Part shown: positions 54,734 to 61,795 of the stretch, piece by piece
Position numbering within the stretch: position 1 is the first letter of the stretch
Layout: each line of letters begins with the position of its first letter
From: Mycobacterium sp. URHD0025
GTDB taxonomy: Bacteria > Actinomycetota > Actinomycetes > Mycobacteriales > Mycobacteriaceae
Length of the DNA: 64,000 nt
Direction: 5' to 3'
Assembly: GCF_000426065.1 (NCBI RefSeq)
Contig: NZ_AUEQ01000006.1
Span: 310,001-374,000 of the forward strand
Made by a program: the position numbers and the translations under genes
Notes under the pieces: generated by a model
The model's database searches: none
Seen by the model: the letters and a program-made list of their open reading frames with translations, nothing else
Told to the model about the DNA's origin: nothing

Positions 54734-55151
54734 TCGATTTTCACGTGCGTGCCCGGCGCACCGCGATGTCGCTGAATTTAGCGAGTAATGGTCGATCCAC
54801 TTCGGCCTGACCACCAGCAACGGCTACCCGTCGCCTCGCCGAGGCACCTTCGGATCGCAAGTCATACAGGCGATTTCGATGCAGGTGTTCGGGACCGGGT
54901 GTTCGTCGTGGTGGCCGATCAAGGTCACAACAGTCAGCGTGTGGATGGAAAGGTCTACACGCATCCGCGAGACTGTCCGATCGAAATCGGTTGCGATGCA
55001 TCGAGAAAGCTCGCTCGCCTGCTTTCGAAGTCAAGGAGAGTGGCGGCAAATTACCGTCAAAGGCGTCAATATTCAGCATACTCGCTGGTAGTGCGGTATA
55101 AATCCGGGCATAGGGGTGGATCCCGACCAACTGACAAAAAGGGGGGCGGGC
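54734..55151. other. Non-coding stretch
   Basis: About 418 bases with no convincing gene on either strand. TATAAA at 55097-55102 could be the -10 of the following exported gene, with a weak TTCAGC 19 bases upstream. Nothing else is recognised. Confidence 0.5.
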
Positions 55152-55493
55152 GTGCGAACACCACAGCGCTACCTGGTTTTGGGACTGCTACCGGCGATGC
55201 TCCCGTTCGGCGCCGTAACCACCATGGCGCCTCCGGCGAAGGCGGACTGCACAACTTCTGGCTATGCCACCGTCTGTGCGCAGGGTGAGGTACGCGGTGC
55301 CGATGGAGTGCCACGGGCAGCCACACCTGTCGTGCCCTATCCCTGTGATTACGACTGGTATTGCGACACCGGGTGGGATCTCGACGTCATCTGGGATCCA
55401 GGTCGTCCCGGCGGGCCCGGTGGTCCTGGCGGGCCCGGTGGTCCTGGAGGCCCCGGCCGTCCGGGTGGCGGTGGCGGTATCAGACCACGTTGA
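55152..55493 (+). CDS. Small exported protein with collagen-like GGP tail
   Basis: A 113-residue protein with a signal peptide (RTPQRYLVLGLLPAMLPFGA, ending AKA), four Cys in the mature part (DCTTSGYATVCAQ and PCDYDWYCDTGW), and a C-terminal tail of repeated Gly-Gly-Pro units (about eight). GTG 55152 follows a G-rich site. Unknown function; the Cys spacing suggests two disulfides and the tail an extended rod. It precedes the hemophore-like gene by 44 bases and may be co-transcribed. Confidence 0.65.
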   Translation: MRTPQRYLVLGLLPAMLPFGAVTTMAPPAKADCTTSGYATVCAQGEVRGADGVPRAATPVVPYPCDYDWYCDTGWDLDVIWDPGRPGGPGGPGGPGGPGGPGRPGGGGGIRPR

Positions 55494-55537
55494 GGAACTA
55501 CGTCATGAACCGTGGACAACTTGCTGAAGGAGCGAAC

Positions 55538-55900
55538 ATGTCGTCCTCTCGTCTCACACAGCGCGCGGCCGGTGCAGCGATCGGCGCCGGCGTCTTCGTA
55601 GGCCTGACACTCTTGGGTGCGGCGGCGGCCACGGCGGATCCACCTGTACCGCCGCCGTGCACAGCCGCCGAGATGGCCCGCGTGATGTCCGGCGTCTCCT
55701 TCGAGACCTCGAATTATCTGACCGCCCACCCTGAGGTCAATGACTTCTTCACAAGCCTCAAGGGGCAGCCCAAGGACCAGATCGGAAATCAGGTACGCAG
55801 CTACTTGGATGCCAATCCCTCCATTCGGCAGGATCTCGACCGCATCAGGCAACCGGGCGCTGACTTCCGCCAGCGCTGTGGACTCCCCGCGACTCCCTGA
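55538..55900 (+). CDS. Hemophore-related heme-binding-type exported protein
   Basis: A 120-residue protein. Signal peptide: RAAGAAIGAGVFVGLTLLGA, ending ATA. The mature part, PPPCTAAEMARVMSGVSFET through QDLDRIRQPGADFRQRCG, has the family's two flanking cysteines (disulfide) and the helical core of mycobacterial hemophore-like proteins (Rv0203 type). ATG 55538 has AAGGAG seven bases upstream; ATG 55505 is also in frame. Heme binding itself is not proven by the sequence. Confidence 0.85.
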   Translation: MSSSRLTQRAAGAAIGAGVFVGLTLLGAAAATADPPVPPPCTAAEMARVMSGVSFETSNYLTAHPEVNDFFTSLKGQPKDQIGNQVRSYLDANPSIRQDLDRIRQPGADFRQRCGLPATP

Positions 55901-55938
55901 TTGCCTGATGTTCGTTTGACCTGTAGCCGAGGTGAGCG

Positions 55939-56718
55939 ATGGGTGGCTTGAGCCTGCTGGGCCTGTGGTTGTTCCTGGCCGCGGTACTCGCCGGGGTGGT
56001 CTTACTGGCTGTCGGGAGTGTGTGGATTGCCAATAAGACGGTGTACCGACCGGGCGTCGAGAGGCAGACGGGCACGCTGTCACCGTTTCTGACCACCGTT
56101 GCCCTCGTATACGGCGCGCTGCTGGGTTTCACGGTTGTCGTCGCGTGGGAGCAGTTCTCCTCGGCGGAGGAGAACGTCACCAATGAGTCATCGACTCTGG
56201 CGACGATGTACCGACAGACGGTGAGCCTGCCGGGGCCCGAACAGGTTCGAATGCGTGAGCTGCTGCGTACTTACACCGGCGCCGCGCAGGCCGAGTGGGA
56301 TAGGCAGCAACGCGATGTCGCGAGTGGTTCGGCGCGAGGGGCGATCACCGACATGTACCGCGTATTGGGTCGGGAAGGGCCAGCCGCTCACCCGATCAAC
56401 GCTGAGATGCGCGGTCAGCTGAATGTCTTGATATCGCAACGAAACACGAGAGTCCTGGATGCGAAGCCTCGGATACCGGGTCTGCTGTGGAGCGGACTGC
56501 TGTTCGGGGCGGTCCTTCTCATCGGCCTCATCGGTTGCACTCACCTGAGTAATGCGGTGAGTCACATGATCCTGTCGAGCGCAATTGCTATCCTGCTCGG
56601 CCTGCTGCTGTTCCTCATCTTCTGGCTGGACCATCCGTTTGGGCAGCAGCTTGGCGTTACGCCGACATTGCTCGATTACGCGGTGCAGGTCTTCGACGGG
56701 GTTGATCAAGGCAAGTAG
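55939..56718 (+). CDS. DUF4239 (bestrophin-like) membrane protein
   Basis: A 259-residue membrane protein with two N-terminal and two C-terminal helices (LLGLWLFLAAVLAGVVLLAV; LSPFLTTVALVYGALLGFTV; SGLLFGAVLLIGLIGCTHLS; SSAIAILLGLLLFLIFWLDH). The middle soluble part has ENVTNESSTLATMYRQTVSL. This is DUF4239, thought to resemble bestrophin-type channels. Function unproven. Confidence 0.82.
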   Translation: MGGLSLLGLWLFLAAVLAGVVLLAVGSVWIANKTVYRPGVERQTGTLSPFLTTVALVYGALLGFTVVVAWEQFSSAEENVTNESSTLATMYRQTVSLPGPEQVRMRELLRTYTGAAQAEWDRQQRDVASGSARGAITDMYRVLGREGPAAHPINAEMRGQLNVLISQRNTRVLDAKPRIPGLLWSGLLFGAVLLIGLIGCTHLSNAVSHMILSSAIAILLGLLLFLIFWLDHPFGQQLGVTPTLLDYAVQVFDGVDQGK

Positions 56719-56898
56719 ACGGTGTGAAGGTCACAACGTGGCCGGAAGTTGTTGTCGGCTCGAGCGTGCAGTGCCGCCTGAACCACTGACCAGGGCAGTC
56801 GCGCCGCGCACCCGCTTTCAGGCCCGAGGCCTTGCCCGCGGGCCTAGCCTCTAGTCGTTGGGTCTCACCCGCCACCCGAACGAGTGAAGGAACCGAGC

Positions 56899-57933
56899 AT
56901 GCGAGCAACCGTGATGTATGGGGCCGGCGACGTGCGCGTCGAGGACGTGCCCGACGCGGAATTGAAGGAACCGACCGACGCCATCGTGCGGGTCACCCGT
57001 GCCTGCATCTGCGGCAGTGACCTGTGGCCGTACCAGTCGATGCCGCACAAGGACGGTGGCCGGCGAATGGGCCACGAGTTCATCGGCATCGTCGAGGATG
57101 TCGGGGCCGACGTCTCCGGACTTCGGCGCGGCGATCTGGTCGTGGCGCCGTTCGTCTGGGCGGACAATACGTGTGACTTCTGCCGGCAGGGTTTGCAGAC
57201 CTCGTGCCGCCACGGCGGCGGATGGGGCGCGCCAGGGGTCGATGCCGGCCAGGGCGAGGCCGTGCGCGTTCCGCAAGCGCAGGGCACGTTGGTGAAGCTT
57301 CCGGTGGCTGAGGATTCGGCGCTCATGGCCTCCCTGCTCACCCTGTCCGACGTGTTCTGCACCGGGCACCACGGTGTGGTGACGGCCGGGGTGGGCCCGG
57401 GATCGTCGGTGACCGTCATCGGTGACGGCGCGGTGGGTCTGTGCGCGGTGTTGGCTGCCAAGCGGTTGGGCGCCGAGCGGATCATCCTGAACGGCCGCCA
57501 CACCGTACGGACCGACCTGGGACGCGAATTCGGCGCCACCGACGTCGTCGCCGAACGTGGCGACGAAGCCGTCGAGAAGATCCGCGAACTGACCGGCGGC
57601 GACGGGACCCACGCGGTCATCGAATGCGTCGGCACCGAGCCGTCGGTCGCCACCGCGCTTGACGCGGTCCGCGCCGGTGGCCGCGTCAGCCGACTGGGTG
57701 TCTCTCAATACACCGAGGTACCAATGGGTTTCGGGACCTTCTTCCGCAACGTCACGCTGACCGGGGGAGTGGCGCCCGCGCGGGCCTACATCGAGGAGCT
57801 CATGCCAGACGTGCTCGAAGGCAGGATCGAACCTGGCCGGGTCTTCGACCGCACCATCGGCCTCGACGAAACCCCAGGCGGCTACCGCGCCATGGCCGAC
57901 CGCGAGGCCCTCAAGGTTCTGATCGAGCCATGA
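56899..57933 (+). CDS. Zinc-dependent alcohol dehydrogenase (MDR family)
   Basis: A 344-residue MDR dehydrogenase. Catalytic zinc: ACICGSDLWPY and GHEFIGIVED. Structural-zinc loop: WADNTCDFCRQGLQTSCRHG, with three of the usual four Cys visible. Rossmann loop: VTVIGDGAVGLCAVLAAKRL. ATG 56899 has GAAGGAA seven bases upstream. It is coupled by ATGA to the enoyl-CoA hydratase-like gene. Substrate unknown. The loop WGAPGVDAGQGEAVRVPQAQ is typical of a Streptomyces/mycobacterial subgroup. Confidence 0.86.
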   Translation: MRATVMYGAGDVRVEDVPDAELKEPTDAIVRVTRACICGSDLWPYQSMPHKDGGRRMGHEFIGIVEDVGADVSGLRRGDLVVAPFVWADNTCDFCRQGLQTSCRHGGGWGAPGVDAGQGEAVRVPQAQGTLVKLPVAEDSALMASLLTLSDVFCTGHHGVVTAGVGPGSSVTVIGDGAVGLCAVLAAKRLGAERIILNGRHTVRTDLGREFGATDVVAERGDEAVEKIRELTGGDGTHAVIECVGTEPSVATALDAVRAGGRVSRLGVSQYTEVPMGFGTFFRNVTLTGGVAPARAYIEELMPDVLEGRIEPGRVFDRTIGLDETPGGYRAMADREALKVLIEP

Positions 57934-58712
57934 CACTGCTTCTGCGGGAACGCGACGGCCGTGGCGTCGTCACCTTGACGCTGAACCGCCCCCAGGCCTT
58001 CAACGCCTTGTCGGAGGCGATGCTGACGGCACTCGGTGACGCCATTGCCGAACTGGCCGAGGATGATTCGGTGCGGGCCGTGGTGCTCGGGGCGTCCGGT
58101 AAGGCGTTCTGTGCCGGGCACGACCTCAAGGAGATGCGGGCCGAGCCGTCACTGGAGCACTACGAGCGGCTGTTCGCCCAGTGCACAGAGGTGATGCTGT
58201 CGATCCAACGGTTGCCGGTGCCGGTGATCGCCCGGGTCCAAGGTCTCGCGACGGCAGCGGGGTGCCAGCTTGTCGCGATGTGTGATCTCGCTGTGGCAAG
58301 TGCCGACGCGCGGTTCGCCGTCAGCGGCGTCAACGTCGGGTTGTTCTGTGCGACACCGGGGGTGGCGCTCTCACGCAACGTCCCACGCAAGGCTGCGTTC
58401 GAGATGCTGGTGACGGGCGAATTCGTTTCTGCCGACCAGGCCCTGGCGTTGGGTCTGGTGAACAGGGTGGTGCCGGCCGATTCCCTCGACGCCGAGGTCG
58501 AGACCATGATCGCGAGCATCGTGGCGAAGCCCCGCGTAGCCGTTGCCGTGGGAAAGGCGTTGTTCTACCGGCAGATCGACGTCGACATCGAGCACGCGTA
58601 TGCGGACGCCGGCGCGACGATGGCCTGCAACATGATGGACCCAAGCGCCCTTGAGGGTGTCCAGGCGTTCATCGAGAAGCGCCCTCCCACATGGTCGGTG
58701 GCATCGAAGTAG
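57930..58712 (+). CDS. Enoyl-CoA hydratase/isomerase-family protein (ECHDC3-like)
   Basis: A 260-residue crotonase-fold protein with oxyanion motifs KAFCAGHDLKEM and QGLATAAGCQLVAMCDLAVA. The two catalytic Glu of true hydratases are missing: where P-E-x-x-x-G is expected it reads SGVNVGLFCATPGVAL, so activity may differ (isomerase, hydrolase or decoy). This matches the ECHDC3-like branch. ATG 57930 overlaps the dehydrogenase stop. Confidence 0.83.
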   Translation: MTLLLRERDGRGVVTLTLNRPQAFNALSEAMLTALGDAIAELAEDDSVRAVVLGASGKAFCAGHDLKEMRAEPSLEHYERLFAQCTEVMLSIQRLPVPVIARVQGLATAAGCQLVAMCDLAVASADARFAVSGVNVGLFCATPGVALSRNVPRKAAFEMLVTGEFVSADQALALGLVNRVVPADSLDAEVETMIASIVAKPRVAVAVGKALFYRQIDVDIEHAYADAGATMACNMMDPSALEGVQAFIEKRPPTWSVASK

Positions 58713-58730
58713 CGGCCGAGCTGCCCCTCG

Positions 58731-59135
58731 TCAGGCGGCGCGGCGGTGGTCGGCCTGCGCTGACGACACTTCGGCGGCCATGGATTCGACGTCGCGAACC
58801 ACGGCCATTGCCCGGTCGGAGGAGGCACGGTCTGCGCTGGCACCGCGGTAGTTCCGCAGATACCGATCCGTTTCATCCCGGCGCAGCGGCGTGGAGAAGA
58901 TGCTCACGTTGTTGGCGGGGGCATCGGCTTTCCGGGCTTGGGCCAGTCTGCGGGCGCCGGTGCGGAAACCGCCGACGGCGCCGCCCAGGCACGCGATCAG
59001 CGCAATGCCGGCGACCGGCGCAAGCTCACTGCCCAATGCCAGGGCGCTGACGAAAAGCCCGAGCGACACAAACCCGACGAGCAGCAGAACGTACGCAATG
59101 TTGGGAACCGGAATACGGTCCACACCTTTCCGCAT
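58731..59135 (-). CDS. Small two-helix membrane protein
   Basis: A 134-residue protein with two hydrophobic segments (IAYVLLLVGFVSLGLFVSAL; LAPVAGIALIACLGGAVGGF), then a basic cytoplasmic tail (GARRLAQARKADAP) and a polar C-terminus with STPLRRDETDRYLRNYRGAS. I do not recognise it. It is divergent from the TetR gene with the two strong operators at 59169-59210 lying 33 bases upstream of its start, so it is a likely target of that repressor. Confidence 0.6.
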   Translation of the reverse strand: MRKGVDRIPVPNIAYVLLLVGFVSLGLFVSALALGSELAPVAGIALIACLGGAVGGFRTGARRLAQARKADAPANNVSIFSTPLRRDETDRYLRNYRGASADRASSDRAMAVVRDVESMAAEVSSAQADHRRAA

Positions 59136-59168
59136 GTGATCACCTCACGAGAACTCGAACCTACTTAA

Positions 59169-59210
59169 CTACGCTACGCGTAGCGTAGCGGTTGCTACGT
59201 ATAGCGTAGC
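59169..59210. promoter_or_regulatory. Two TetR operators
   Basis: Site 1 at 59169-59188 is a perfect 20-base palindrome, left half CTACGCTACG. Site 2 at 59194-59210 has 6-base arms GCTACG and CGTAGC around five bases. The centres are about 23 bases apart. Site 2 ends three bases before the TetR start (59213), and site 1 is 34 bases from the divergent membrane-protein start, so the repressor would control both genes. Confidence 0.88.
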
Positions 59211-59212
59211 GC

Positions 59213-59815
59213 ATGGCGGGGCCGAGATATTCCCGTCGACTGACGGACAGACCGGGTAGGGGACCGATGGCGCAAGGGCGGGTTGAAGACGGCATCGCTG
59301 AGTCGACGCTGTACTTGTTGCGCACCGGAGGGCCTCGGGCGGTGACCGTCGAAGCTGTTGCCGCGCACTCGGGAATCGCGAAGACGACGATCTACCGACG
59401 GCATCCCAACCGACGGGACATGTTGGCCGGCGCGCTGTCGCGACTCGCCTCACCTGGCCCACTCGATCCCCGCGCGAGCGCCCCGGATCGGCTCCGGTGG
59501 CTCATCACTCACGCGATCGCAGCGGTCGAGGGCGGCATCGGACTCGGTGGACTCGCGGCATTGCTCACCGAGGATGACCCGGAATTCACCACGCTGTTCC
59601 GGCGGATCCTGATCGACCAGCGTGCGGCGCTGGCCGCCGTGATCGACGACGCCAAAGCCGACGGTTCGATCCGTGCGGACGTCGATTCCGAGACGCTGAT
59701 AGACGGGGTGGTCGGTGCGTACATCGCCGAGCACGCCCGTATCGGTGACATCGAAGACGGTTGGGAGGAGCGATTGTTCAAGCTTTTCTGGCCCGCCGTG
59801 CGGGCGGAAGAATAG
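59213..59815 (+). CDS. TetR-family repressor
   Basis: A 200-residue TetR protein: RVEDGIAESTLYLLRTGGPR, then AVTVEAVAAHSGIAKTTIYRRHPNRRDML, is a canonical HTH with the recognition helix AKTTIYRRHP. The C-terminal helical domain includes GLGGLAALLTEDDPEFTTLF. The start ATG 59213 is adjacent to the operator. It controls itself and probably the small membrane protein at 58731-59135. Confidence 0.9.
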   Translation: MAGPRYSRRLTDRPGRGPMAQGRVEDGIAESTLYLLRTGGPRAVTVEAVAAHSGIAKTTIYRRHPNRRDMLAGALSRLASPGPLDPRASAPDRLRWLITHAIAAVEGGIGLGGLAALLTEDDPEFTTLFRRILIDQRAALAAVIDDAKADGSIRADVDSETLIDGVVGAYIAEHARIGDIEDGWEERLFKLFWPAVRAEE

Positions 59816-59848
59816 CCTTCTCAACGAAAAGAGACGGGGGTTGAACCA

Positions 59849-60208
59849 GTGCCGTTGATCGATGTGACGTGCGGGGCACGGGTCACCGATAGCGTCCGGT
59901 CGCAGCTGGCGGAAGTGTTACCGGCGGCGGTCTCGATCGCCGTCGCATGCGGCGACGAACCCTACGATGGCAACCCCCAGCCGGGGGACGTACTGATCCG
60001 GTTCCACGACGCCGGACCGTTCGATCGGTTCGACCTCGATGTGCTGATCGAGGTCAAGTCGAAGTTTTTTGCAGACCGGGCTGAGGATCGGCAGGCCGGT
60101 GCCGACGCCATACTGGCCGCCGCGCAGACCGCGATCGGTGCGGGTTGTCAGATCGGCGTCTATCTGACCCTGCCCGTGGCGGCCTGGTCGCAGACGGCGG
60201 TCAGCTGA
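59849..60208 (+). CDS. Small protein with N-terminal proline (tautomerase-like)
   Basis: A 119-residue protein read from GTG 59849. After removal of the start Met it begins with Pro (PLIDVTCGARVTDSV), as in 4-oxalocrotonate tautomerase/MIF-fold enzymes that use Pro1 as catalytic base. The later strand/helix pattern (DLDVLIEVKSKFFADRAEDR) fits a two-beta-alpha-beta fold. Pro1 and the fold are suggestive only. AGACGGGGG upstream is a plausible ribosome-binding site. Confidence 0.58.
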   Translation: MPLIDVTCGARVTDSVRSQLAEVLPAAVSIAVACGDEPYDGNPQPGDVLIRFHDAGPFDRFDLDVLIEVKSKFFADRAEDRQAGADAILAAAQTAIGAGCQIGVYLTLPVAAWSQTAVS

Positions 60209-60214
60209 CGGTGT

Positions 60215-60230
60215 CCGCTGCGCTCAGCGG
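60215..60230. terminator. Short hairpin between convergent genes
   Basis: CCGCTG and CAGCGG form a perfect six-base stem with a four-base loop in the 15-base gap between the tautomerase-like gene and the convergent F420-type gene. There is no U-run, so it is only a possible tail-less terminator. Confidence 0.25.
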
Positions 60231-60631
60231 CGCTGCAACTCGATGACCGGGATGACGCGGTCGGTCTTGGTCTGGTATTCGCCGAATCCCGGGGCCTTCT
60301 CGACGATGAGCGGATAGGCGGCGTCGCGCTCGGCCAGCGGCATCTCCCGCGCGTGCACGTCGTAGGCGTCAGTGCCGATCTCGATATGCGCATCCGGATG
60401 CGCCCGCAGATTGTGCAGCCACGCCGGGTCGACGTCGGCGCCCGCGTAGGACCCGACGATCGCGAGCTTCCCGTCAAGGTCGAACGCCATCACCGGATTG
60501 ACGCGCTCCTTTCCGCTCTTGGCTCCGGTGGTGTGCAGCAGAAGCAGGGTCGCTCCCTCGAACGGGCCGCCGACCTTGCCTCCGTTGGCGCGGAACTCGG
60601 CGATGATCTGATCATTCCAATTGTTGGCCAT
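60224..60631 (-). CDS. Deazaflavin (F420)-dependent nitroreductase-family protein (Ddn-like)
   Basis: A 135-residue split-barrel protein of the DUF385/Ddn family: LLLLHTTGAKSGKERVNPVM, KLAIVGSYAGADVDPAWLHN, LRAHPDAHIEIGTDAYDVHA and the C-terminal KTDRVIPVIELQRR. M. tuberculosis Ddn uses F420H2 to reduce quinones and activates pretomanid; this subgroup is closest to Rv1558/Rv3178-like proteins by general look. The start is ATG 60631 (AGGAAGG upstream). Confidence 0.88.
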   Translation of the reverse strand: MANNWNDQIIAEFRANGGKVGGPFEGATLLLLHTTGAKSGKERVNPVMAFDLDGKLAIVGSYAGADVDPAWLHNLRAHPDAHIEIGTDAYDVHAREMPLAERDAAYPLIVEKAPGFGEYQTKTDRVIPVIELQRR

Positions 60632-60672
60632 GACACCTTCCTACGCTCGGACGGCGCGATTATGCGCTCAGA

Positions 60673-61137
60673 TCAGGAAATTCCGGTGGTGGTGATGTGG
60701 ACCGACGAGGTCAGGGTCTGATGTACCGGGCATCGTTCGGCGATGTCCATGAGCCGTTCCCGTTGGGTGTCGTCAAGGTCGCCGATCAACTCGATGTCGC
60801 GATCGATGTGGTCGATCATGCCTTTGGTGGTCTCGCAGTCGGCACAGTCCTTGGCATGAATTCGGGAGTGCCGCAACATCACTCGTACCTGCTCAAGCGG
60901 CCAGCCCTTGCGGTTGGCGTACATCCGCACTGTCATTGACGTACACGCGCCCAAGCCGGCCAGCACCAGGTCGTAGGGATTCGGGCCGGCATCGTCGCCC
61001 ACCGGGAGGGGTTCGTCGGCGATCAGTTGATGGCGCCCGGCGGTGATCTGCTGTGTGTAGGTGCCGGCGCCTGTCTCGACCACGGTCACCACACCGACGG
61101 GCGATGCGGTGTCGCGCGCGGGTTCGTCAGATGTCAT
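60673..61137 (-). CDS. OsmC/Ohr-family peroxiredoxin-like protein
   Basis: A 154-residue OsmC-fold protein. Two redox Cys are placed as expected: the first in [20 protein letters not shown], the second in [21 protein letters not shown] central [12 protein letters not shown] adds two more Cys, and the [12 protein letters not shown] helix is typical of YhfA-like OsmC proteins. Members reduce organic hydroperoxides. ATG 61137 begins MTSDEPARD. It lies 41 bases upstream of the F420-type gene on the same strand, so the two may be co-transcribed. Confidence 0.88.
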   Translation of the reverse strand: MTSDEPARDTASPVGVVTVVETGAGTYTQQITAGRHQLIADEPLPVGDDAGPNPYDLVLAGLGACTSMTVRMYANRKGWPLEQVRVMLRHSRIHAKDCADCETTKGMIDHIDRDIELIGDLDDTQRERLMDIAERCPVHQTLTSSVHITTTGIS

Positions 61138-61795
61138 GGCAGTCTCCTCAGCAGGTGGCCGATCAGTTCGGATCGGATCGTCGCACGAGCCATCGTTTCC
61201 CAATCGGCATTTGCGGATCGCCGCGCGGCGGTCGGCAGAAATTGATCAAGTGATCAGCATTCAGTCGGTATTGGGTGCCATCCGGCCGGAGCGGGGGCAC
61301 GCGATTCGCGGCCCGATGTCGGTGGTGCGACCCTTGTCGATCGTGGGAATGGCGCCTCCGTCCGTGGCCTGGGATTTCCGCGTTGTGTCCACACCTCGCT
61401 CGGGGGACGCGACGTCTCGGTGCGTAATTTGCTCAGTGTGGAATAGGGCCCCGGTTGCGCGGATGGATGTTGGTGACGATTAACCGGTAAACGTAGATTG
61501 CAGGCCTGGTTGGTGACAGCTGAACTCGGTCGACAGAGCCCATACCTTGAGCGTATTCAAGTTAGCTATATGTACCGGCGCGGCACGGTGGCGGCTTCCC
61601 GGTGAGGGTGGTCGAGGCGGATCTGTCGCTGTGCCACACGACGTCCCGTGCGTCGCGGAAAGGACTGCGGACCTCGTGGTCGGATCGCGCCGCGCAGCAG
61701 TGTACCGACTTCTGTCGTTGACAGTCCGGTGTGGCCTGTGTCACCGTTCCTGATCGATCGACCAACTTATTGCGACGTCGTAATGGGAGCCGAAG
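61138..61795. other. Non-coding stretch upstream of the large exported protein
   Basis: About 660 bases. Short open frames occur on both strands, but none has a Shine-Dalgarno, conserved motif or protein-like composition. No hairpin or clear promoter is recognised; the last bases carry the GGGAG site of the next gene. Confidence 0.5.

Noticed and set aside
54788..55288. A 166-codon plus-strand frame before the exported gene
   Set aside because: No ribosome-binding site, no family resemblance, and it overlaps the better-supported exported gene in another frame.
61061..61483. A 140-codon plus-strand frame upstream of the large exported protein
   Set aside because: It overlaps the OsmC start antisense and has no motif or ribosome-binding site.
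61547..61573. A sigma-A-type promoter (TTGAGC then TATATG) before the large exported gene
   Set aside because: The spacing is only about 14 bases and the match is weak.
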